Shown in pieces: positions 57,991 to 64,000 of a DNA stretch of 64,000 nucleotides. Made by a program: the position numbers and the translations under genes. Source of the stretch: Legionella worsleiensis (GTDB lineage Bacteria > Pseudomonadota > Gammaproteobacteria > Legionellales > Legionellaceae); contig NZ_LNZC01000001.1 in the NCBI RefSeq assembly GCF_001467535.1, positions 1 to 64,000 of the forward strand, given 5' to 3'. Below the pieces are notes generated by a model. The model had not been told where the DNA came from. It did not search any database and saw only the letters and a program-made list of their open reading frames with translations. Every line of letters begins with the position of its first letter. The stretch's first letter is position 1.

Positions 57991-58014
57991 AATTATTAAG
58001 AAGTCTTAATAATT
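57991..58014. promoter_or_regulatory. Perfect 24-base palindrome in a divergent promoter region
   Basis: AATTATTAAGA and TCTTAATAATT, 11-base arms around AG, form a perfect inverted repeat. It lies between the divergent TAL-like gene (start 57929) and the GDSL gene (start 58161). Each arm contains CTTAAT, the half-site core reported for PmrA-controlled effector genes, but here in inverted and not direct order. Confidence 0.6.
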
Positions 58015-58160
58015 GTACTTAAATGTGCTCAATGAAGCACAAGCCATATTATTTACAGTAAAGCCAAAATTTAAATGGGTAAATTAAAAAATACCATCTA
58101 TGCTAAAAGAATGGTCTTTTATAGGCGCATATTTTTAATCACTGATTACAAGGAGTTTCT

Positions 58161-59588
58161 ATGATTAACAAGGGAATGAATCCATTTAAATCACCCAACA
58201 CAGAACCGCAGCAAATTAAAAACATTATTATGATGGGAGATAGTCTTTCTGATAGAGGAACAATGTATAAAAGTGTAGCATTTGGATGCATTCCATTATC
58301 AGGTTCTACTGGTCTTAAGGGAAAATCACCTGATGAACGATTTACTAATGGTCTTGTATGGAGTGATCATGTTTCTGCAAAGATTGCCAGCGATTTTACA
58401 ATAAAACGACTGGAAAAACGCAAGCATTTGGATCATACCGATATTGCTGATGCGGTTATTGCTCATGATCGCAAGGTAATTAATGCGGTGCGTAATGATT
58501 ATTTTCTCGATGATGATCGTTTCATTAATTACAAAGGAAGACTTTGGGTGAGAAGTTATTGTATCGGGGGATTAATGGCTCATAGTTACAAATGGGCTTT
58601 AAGTACGAGTATTGTTCGCTTCTTTACACGTCTTGTTGTTTCTTCTTTATCCGAAATGAGAGAAGCGATTCTTGATTATGACAAGAAACATCGTATTTCC
58701 TATCAGCATAAAGCGGAAACCCTAGTGATTGAGTGGTCTGGCGCCAACGATTTGGTAACCGTGAATGCTAAACCTTCCTTGGAAGAAGTAGATAAAGCAA
58801 TTATTGCCCGTATGAATAATATAAAGAAACTAATTGAAGTGGGTTATCGTAATTTTATAGTGATTAATTTACCCAATTTGGCTTTAACCCCTCGCTTTCA
58901 AAGTAAATCTCAAGCAAAACGAGATGAGGCTCAGCAATGCACAGAGTATTTTAATTCAGAGTTGCAAAAAGCATGTGAGGATCTGATGCAGGATTATCCC
59001 TATTGTTCAGTGGATGCTTTTGATATGAATGCCATGTTTGAAAAAATTTATCACAATCCGGAACGCTATTTCTTTGATAAAGATAAGTTACAAACCCCTT
59101 ACACGACCTCTGTTGATTTTAACGATCCATTGGATGGAATTTCTCAAGCCAGAGGCTATTTGTTTTATGATGATTTGCATCCAAGTGCGGATGCCCATGC
59201 CCTGTTAGCCTCTTATTTCTACGATAAACTGGCTTTGAAATATGAGCTGATAGAACCCGATAAGACCTGTAAAAATAAACGCAAAGAACTGTCAAAAGAA
59301 GTGCTATTAAAGTGTTTTAGAACTCACTATGAGAGACAATTAAATAAAGAACGAAATGGTTTCTTTGGCCATAAAAAACCAAATTTGAAATATAAAGAAT
59401 CAGATTTGGAAACCATCATAAAAAATGCACTCGATGAAAGTAGCGGAAGTGCCTATACTGTGTTAAAAAAATTAGGGTGGATAAACGAAAAGGGTAGGTT
59501 AATACTGAATGAACCCGCTCTTATAGAAGCAATCCAGTACGCTCAAGGAGAGTGTTCATCTGGCTGTGCTACCTCATTGATTGGCTAA
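58161..59588 (+). CDS. GDSL/SGNH lipase-like protein with C-terminal helical extension
   Basis: A 475-residue protein. The SGNH hydrolase blocks are in order: GDSLSD at 26-31 with the nucleophile S28, a GANDL block III (WSGANDLVTV), and DDLHPSADAH in block V with the Asp-His pair. That places it with the thermolabile-haemolysin-type phospholipase/acyltransferases, to which Legionella PlaA, PlaC and PlaD belong. It has no signal peptide, so type II export is unlikely, and ~95 extra residues follow the catalytic domain (KKLGWINEKGR, CSSGCATSLIG). Dot/Icm delivery is an inference. RBS AAGGAG precedes the ATG. Divergent from the TAL-like gene. Confidence 0.85.
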   Translation: MINKGMNPFKSPNTEPQQIKNIIMMGDSLSDRGTMYKSVAFGCIPLSGSTGLKGKSPDERFTNGLVWSDHVSAKIASDFTIKRLEKRKHLDHTDIADAVIAHDRKVINAVRNDYFLDDDRFINYKGRLWVRSYCIGGLMAHSYKWALSTSIVRFFTRLVVSSLSEMREAILDYDKKHRISYQHKAETLVIEWSGANDLVTVNAKPSLEEVDKAIIARMNNIKKLIEVGYRNFIVINLPNLALTPRFQSKSQAKRDEAQQCTEYFNSELQKACEDLMQDYPYCSVDAFDMNAMFEKIYHNPERYFFDKDKLQTPYTTSVDFNDPLDGISQARGYLFYDDLHPSADAHALLASYFYDKLALKYELIEPDKTCKNKRKELSKEVLLKCFRTHYERQLNKERNGFFGHKKPNLKYKESDLETIIKNALDESSGSAYTVLKKLGWINEKGRLILNEPALIEAIQYAQGECSSGCATSLIG

Positions 59589-59992
59589 GTCTCAGATTCA
59601 GCCTGTCTCTAAAACAAAGATGAAGCAGGGAAATGCCCGTATAGGCGGGCAATCATCACTCCTTCCAAAGAGATAAGATTTGATATCAGTGACTTCTCTT
59701 AATGTTATGCAGTGCCAAATCAGAAGTGGTTGCCCGCCAATGTAGGCATGTCCGTTTTTTTTCGTGTACAGATCAAGAGCATAAGTCTAGCCATTGCAAA
59801 CTCGTTTTATACTTGGTGTCAGGGGCGTTATATTATGAGTTCGCTGTTATTAATCAACGGATTAATGCCTTTAATTTAGCCGTATTTTTAATTTGAGCAT
59901 CTCTTGGATGCCTCGGACAAGCCGAGGCATGTAGGCGGGGGGCAATTGTCTACACGCCCTAAATAGTGTCTAAAAATATTCAGGCACCTTGC
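59589..59992. other. Intergenic stretch with stem-loops
   Basis: A 404-base gap between the GDSL gene and the convergent ttcA. It holds ATGCCTCGG-ACAAG-CCGAGGCAT at 59908-59930 (perfect 9-pair stem, no T-run), TGCCCG-TATAGG-CGGGCA near 59634-59651, and several scattered GTAGGC/GCCCGCC words. A 64-codon frame at 59702-59896 has no family features and is not called. Confidence 0.5.
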
Positions 59993-60838
59993 TTAGTCTT
60001 CTAAAATCTCAAATTCCTCTGTAGCGAAAACTTCCACATCGCTGGCTGGGTTTGATGTAATTAATTCCTGTTCCAGGTTTTTAAAATTCCACATGTTTTG
60101 ATCCATTAACTGACTCGGCTTTAAACTTTGCAGCGCATGAAGCATATTACTGGGGACCTTGGGATTTTCTTCAGCCAGTTTATCAATAAGATGAGTTACT
60201 TTTTTGCGCATCAGATTTTCCTGCGAGCCGCACAGGTTACAAGGGATTATAGGAAATTCCTGCTCGCCAGCAAAAGTAATGATGTCTTTTTCCTGAACGT
60301 AGCACATTGGTCTAATGACTATATGTTTTTTATTATCGCTCAATAATTTGGGCGGCATGGAGCGTATGTCGCCATTGTATAAAATGGACATCATTAGGGT
60401 ACGTATCATATCATCGCGGTGATGACCCAAGGCAATTTTATTAAATCCATGTTCTTCAGCATAACGATAAATGATCCCTCGACGTAGCCGTGAACACAGT
60501 GAGCAATAGGTTTTGCCTTCTGGTACTTTTTCTTTAACAATACTGTAGGTGTCTCGAGTTAATATTTCATGAGGTATGGCTCGGTCAGCCAGCCATTGCC
60601 GCAAAGTGGCATCGTTCCAGCCGGGTTGTGCCTGATCCAGTGTGAAGGCAAATACTTCAAATTTGTTACCTGAACGCCTTCGTAATTGATTTAGAATGGT
60701 TAACAGGGTAAATGAATCTTTACCACCGGACAAACAGACCATGACACGGTCACCCCGTTGAATCATGTTAAAATCAGCAATGGCTTTTCCGGTATAATGT
60801 AATAATTTTTTTTCAACTGTAGTGGGATTGGACGACAT
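59993..60838 (-). CDS. ttcA: tRNA 2-thiocytidine biosynthesis protein TtcA
   Basis: A 281-residue PP-loop ATPase that thiolates cytidine 32 of tRNAs. The PP-loop SGGKDS is at 37-42. Two CxxC pairs ([11 protein letters not shown] and CNLCGSQ) ligate the iron-sulfur cluster. Length and spacing are normal. It lies 17 bases after tolC on the same strand, so it is the last gene of a likely pcm-tolC-ttcA run. Confidence 0.95.
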   Translation of the reverse strand: MSSNPTTVEKKLLHYTGKAIADFNMIQRGDRVMVCLSGGKDSFTLLTILNQLRRRSGNKFEVFAFTLDQAQPGWNDATLRQWLADRAIPHEILTRDTYSIVKEKVPEGKTYCSLCSRLRRGIIYRYAEEHGFNKIALGHHRDDMIRTLMMSILYNGDIRSMPPKLLSDNKKHIVIRPMCYVQEKDIITFAGEQEFPIIPCNLCGSQENLMRKKVTHLIDKLAEENPKVPSNMLHALQSLKPSQLMDQNMWNFKNLEQELITSNPASDVEVFATEEFEILED

Positions 60839-60855
60839 ATGACAACCTGATTATA

Positions 60856-62223
60856 TTATTTAGTAGTGGCGCTCGATACTGAAGCCATTCCATTAACTCG
60901 AGTAGTTGCTAACCATGAATTGACCAGCTCTATATCATTTACGTTTAGAGTGCCGGCGAGATATTTTAAAGTTAACATCGCATTGATCAAATCATATTGA
61001 TCTCGTGCTAACTGTTCCTGAGCCTCAAAAAGGCGTTGTTGCGCATTAACCACGTCTACCATGGTGCGGGTACCTACTTCAAATTGCGCTTCGGTACTTT
61101 CTAATGAGTTTTTTTGCGAAATAATCGTTTGTCGGTCTGCTTTGACTTTGCTTATTCCGTCTGTAATGGTGTTAAAAGCAATACGACTGTTTACGACAAC
61201 GTCTCTGTAGGTTTGTTCCAGTTGTTCGCTGGTTGATTGAAAGCCGTATTGCGCTTGTCGAGTTTGCGATTGCACCAGTCCACCCTGAAATATAGGGAAA
61301 TTCATGGTCAGCGCTACATTGGCCTGAGTTTGTTTGGTTGGGGCAAAGAATGAAGTGCTGTCTACGGTATTATGCGATTGTGTTGCATTGGTCTGAATAG
61401 CTAAAACCGGCCAATTGCCTGCGGATAATGATTTAACGTTTTCTTTTGCTACTTCAAGACTATAGCGTGCCGCATAGAGTTTGTAATTTTGCTTCAGTCC
61501 GGTATCTATCCACTGATCAACATCATTGGGTTCGGGTTTAATTAATGGAATTTTACTGTCACGTAAAGGTGCCAGAGATTCATAGACATGATTGGTAAGT
61601 TTACGTAAGTTTTCACTTTGATTGATTTGATTGTTTCGGGCTGAAATAACAGTTGCTATGGATTGATCATAAGCCGCTTTTGCTTCGTAAACAGAGGTAA
61701 TGGCATCCAACCCCACCTGAAAGCGTTGCGTTGCTTGTTCAAATTGCCGTTTGTTAGCTCGTTTTTTGGCTTCAGCAAAATCAAGTGTATCTTTGGCAAA
61801 TAACACATCGAAATACGCTTTTGCCGTTCTCAATATCAGGTTTTGCGCCGCATCGTTGAATGTCGCTTGTGCCGATTTGACTGATGCTTTGGCTTGCGCC
61901 ACTTTAGCCCATGCCTGATAGTTAAATACAGCCTGGGATGCGGTGACTTGCCAAATAGTGTTGCTGTAAGACAGATTCGTGCTTAATCCCCCGGCTTGAA
62001 CATTCTGTAAGTTACGGCCTGCCTGACTGTTGATGCCAACTTGAGGAAAAAGAGCTGCTCGAGCCTGAGGGATCGCTTCCGTACTGGACATGTAGTTATC
62101 GTAGGCATTTTTGAATACGGTGTCGTTTTCAAGAGCCTGTTGATATATATCCATTAGATCTGTGGCATGACTGTATGAAGACAGGCCAAGAGTTAGTACG
62201 CAAAACAGCAGCGATCTCTTCAT
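60856..62223 (-). CDS. tolC: Outer-membrane channel protein TolC
   Basis: A 455-residue TolC. A signal peptide (LLFCVLTLGLSSYSHA) is followed by two structural repeats with DLMDIYQQALENDTVFKNA and IPQARAALFPQVGINSQAG near the start, and TMVDVVNAQQRLFEAQEQLA towards the end. It trimerises into the outer-membrane channel for RND pumps and type I secretion. No other complete exporter is adjacent; the orphan RND pump at 17.4-21.5 kb is a natural partner. 11 bases after the PCMT gene on the same strand. Confidence 0.95.
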   Translation of the reverse strand: MKRSLLFCVLTLGLSSYSHATDLMDIYQQALENDTVFKNAYDNYMSSTEAIPQARAALFPQVGINSQAGRNLQNVQAGGLSTNLSYSNTIWQVTASQAVFNYQAWAKVAQAKASVKSAQATFNDAAQNLILRTAKAYFDVLFAKDTLDFAEAKKRANKRQFEQATQRFQVGLDAITSVYEAKAAYDQSIATVISARNNQINQSENLRKLTNHVYESLAPLRDSKIPLIKPEPNDVDQWIDTGLKQNYKLYAARYSLEVAKENVKSLSAGNWPVLAIQTNATQSHNTVDSTSFFAPTKQTQANVALTMNFPIFQGGLVQSQTRQAQYGFQSTSEQLEQTYRDVVVNSRIAFNTITDGISKVKADRQTIISQKNSLESTEAQFEVGTRTMVDVVNAQQRLFEAQEQLARDQYDLINAMLTLKYLAGTLNVNDIELVNSWLATTRVNGMASVSSATTK

Positions 62224-62234
62224 TAGAGCGTTCC

Positions 62235-62888
62235 CTAGAATACAAATTCTTTTCGTTTTAATGGATCTACCAGTTGTGGAATGTCTGTTTCAAAAATCAT
62301 GTTTTCTGTCCAGATGTTATCATGATCCAGGTGATGCAATTTAGCCTGCATTGCTGGCGATCTGCCTTCTATGGTGAATATTGTTCCACCAGGAAGAACC
62401 TGTAATCGGTGCGTTTCCGTCAGGTGTTCTATTGCTCCGGTAAATACCACCACGTCATAGGGTGCGTTTTCCAACCATCCACGACAGGCATCACCGGTAA
62501 TTAATTCGATATTGGTGCATTGATGAGCTTCCAACTTGCGTCTGGCGTATTGGGTAAACTCGGAATAGTAATCAATACTGATGACTTTTTTGCATAACTT
62601 GCTCAGCATGGCAGTAAAAAAGCCACTACCTGTTCCTACTTCCAAAACGGTTTCGTGCCCTTTAAGATTCAGCCCTTGTAATATTAAACCTTCTTCCAGA
62701 GGAGTTAACATTTTTTGACCGTGAGATAAAGGAATCTGCATGTCTGAGTATGCAAAATGAGCATACTGTTCAGGTACGAATTCATGACGAGGAATAAGAT
62801 CATACAAATCCAGTATGGTATCGTTTAAAACTTCGCCAGTTCTTAGTTGTTGTTTGACCATATTAATGCGTGCGCTTTGATTGCTCAT
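62235..62888 (-). CDS. Protein-L-isoaspartate O-methyltransferase-family protein
   Basis: A ~217-residue SAM-dependent methyltransferase of the PCMT type. It starts MSNQSARINMVKQQLRTG, has PRHEFVPEQYAHFAYSD (the substrate-side motif of PCMT), and SAM motif I VLEVGTGSGFFTAML. ATG 62888 gives the usual family length; an in-frame ATG at 62969 would add 27 residues that do not resemble the family. PCMT repairs isoaspartyl residues. In many proteobacteria a PCMT-like gene stands before tolC, as it does here. First gene of the minus-strand run ending in ttcA. Confidence 0.9.
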   Translation of the reverse strand: MSNQSARINMVKQQLRTGEVLNDTILDLYDLIPRHEFVPEQYAHFAYSDMQIPLSHGQKMLTPLEEGLILQGLNLKGHETVLEVGTGSGFFTAMLSKLCKKVISIDYYSEFTQYARRKLEAHQCTNIELITGDACRGWLENAPYDVVVFTGAIEHLTETHRLQVLPGGTIFTIEGRSPAMQAKLHHLDHDNIWTENMIFETDIPQLVDPLKRKEFVF

Positions 62889-63076
62889 TTGTTCTACCGA
62901 GTTAATTGTCTTTAATAGGTTAAAACTTTGTGCCGATTTTAGCAAGAATTCAGCCAATGTGCTAAGCATTAATGACTTAAAGTCAGCCTTGAGATTTTTC
63001 TTATCGTTATTTCATGGTGACTGTGTTTAAAATTTGTTATTATTTATAACTTTGTCAACACCCATTGGAGAGAATA

Positions 63077-64000
63077 GTGCTTGAGCGATTTACTAATCAC
63101 GTGCAAACCGAACTGGATACGCTTAAAGAGGAAGGTTTATTTAAATCAGAACGCATTATTTCAAGTCAGCAACAAGCTGATGTAAAAGTAAATAATAAGG
63201 AAGTAATCAATCTTTGCGCCAATAATTATCTTGGGCTTGCTAATGATCCGGCGCTTATTGCCGAAGGTCAGAAAGCGCTTGAAGAGTACGGATACGGTAT
63301 GGCCTCGGTTCGTTTTATTTGTGGAACGCAAACGCCTCACAAGGAATTAGAGCAAAAAATCAGTCATTTTTTAAGTAAGGAAGATACTATATTGTATTCT
63401 TCATGCTTTGATGCCAACACTGGCCTTTTTGAAACCTTGCTGGGTGAAGAAGATGCGATTATCAGTGATGCGCTGAACCATGCCAGTATTATTGACGGTA
63501 TTCGATTATGTAAGGCCGCTCGCTATCGTTATGCCAATAACGATATGAAGGCTCTGGAAGAGCAGTTAATCGCCGCTAAAAATGCTCGTTTTCGTTTGAT
63601 TGCCACAGACGGTGTCTTTTCAATGGATGGCACATTGGCAAATCTTCCGGCGATTTGTGATTTGGCAGATAAATACGACGCTATGGTCATGGTTGATGAT
63701 TCTCATGCCGTTGGATTTATGGGAGCTACCGGGAGAGGTACTCCAGAGCACTTTGGTGTTACTGACCGTATAGACATTGTGACCGGAACTCTTGGTAAAG
63801 CTTTGGGTGGTGCTTCTGGAGGATATACCTCTGCAAATCGGGTCATTGTAGAATGGTTACGTCAGCGTTCCAGACCTTATTTGTTTTCCAATACTTTGGC
63901 ACCGGTTATTGCGCACACATCGTCTGTTGTTTTGGATAAACTGATGCAAAATAATCTTCTTGCCGAAAAATTAAAGCGTAATAGCCGCTATTTTCGAAAA
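63077..64000 (+). CDS. kbl: 2-amino-3-ketobutyrate CoA ligase (partial, runs off the window)
   Basis: The first 308 residues of a PLP-dependent alpha-oxoamine synthase. [42 protein letters not shown] and [15 protein letters not shown] (with the PLP lysine after TLG) identify Kbl, which with threonine dehydrogenase turns threonine into glycine and acetyl-CoA. GTG 63077 with TTGGAGAG upstream starts it. The window ends on a whole codon; the last ~90 residues, and probably tdh, lie beyond it. Confidence 0.93.
   Translation, partial: MLERFTNHVQTELDTLKEEGLFKSERIISSQQQADVKVNNKEVINLCANNYLGLANDPALIAEGQKALEEYGYGMASVRFICGTQTPHKELEQKISHFLSKEDTILYSSCFDANTGLFETLLGEEDAIISDALNHASIIDGIRLCKAARYRYANNDMKALEEQLIAAKNARFRLIATDGVFSMDGTLANLPAICDLADKYDAMVMVDDSHAVGFMGATGRGTPEHFGVTDRIDIVTGTLGKALGGASGGYTSANRVIVEWLRQRSRPYLFSNTLAPVIAHTSSVVLDKLMQNNLLAEKLKRNSRYFRK

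Noticed and set aside
59702-59896. 64-codon frame in the GDSL-ttcA gap
   Set aside because: No family, no ribosome-binding site, and the region is rich in short inverted repeats.

Overview
The window is a stretch of a Legionella chromosome, or that of a very close relative in the Legionellales. The evidence is the GroES/GroEL pair behind a perfect-looking heat-shock promoter, a heavy-metal efflux set laid out like Legionella helCBA, a histidine acid phosphatase of the Legionella Map type, a VirK-like secreted protein, AT-rich codon use, and many large effector-like proteins with eukaryotic-type folds (Sel1/TPR, ankyrin-like, leucine-rich repeats, ubiquitin-like). The species cannot be settled from the sequence alone. 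Layout: 1-8.1 kb holds a three-gene run (Sel1/TPR protein; giant J-domain protein ending in a SHH-type HNH/EndoVII nuclease; Imm11/DUF1629-like immunity protein) that reads as an undescribed toxin-immunity locus with its own co-chaperone domain. 8.1-9.2 kb holds palindromic GGGAGAAGGG-type repeats around a DUF559 endonuclease gene and a second, truncated copy of that gene's 3' end. 9.2-17.3 kb is an accessory region: VirK-like protein, phosphoribosyltransferase, a protein with an N-terminal ubiquitin-like domain, several exported or membrane proteins of unknown function, and an acid phosphatase. 17.4-27.3 kb carries two efflux systems, an HAE-1-type RND pump with its adaptor on the minus strand and a divergent helCBA-type metal efflux operon. 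27.3-34 kb has a sterol-desaturase-like oxygenase, an MFS transporter, DsbD and groES-groEL. 34-46 kb has a repeat-rich 1097-residue effector candidate, Dps, an LRR protein, a membrane-anchored spermidine-synthase-like protein, ParE and a fused double ABC ATPase. 46-52 kb has a 1412-residue protein that looks like a degenerate SecA-type motor, then a DUF1566 surface protein with a decayed partial copy beside it. 52-64 kb has ProS, a SulP transporter fused to carbonic anhydrase, a small protein with TAL-effector-like 33-residue repeats, a GDSL lipase-like protein, TtcA, TolC, a PCMT-type methyltransferase and the start of Kbl. How the parts work together: the housekeeping genes (groESL, dsbD, parE, proS, ttcA, tolC, kbl, dps) form the backbone. 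TolC could serve as the outer-membrane channel for the minus-strand RND pump, which has no channel gene of its own. Between them sit effector-like insertions. The strongest candidates for new biology are (a) the J-domain/SHH-nuclease/Imm11 locus at 0.7-8.1 kb, (b) the TAL-like repeat protein at 56.8-57.9 kb, whose GG pairs fall exactly every 33 residues, (c) the ubiquitin-like protein at 10.7-11.4 kb, and (d) the SecA-like giant at 45.9-50.2 kb. No rRNA, tRNA, CRISPR array or transposase was seen.
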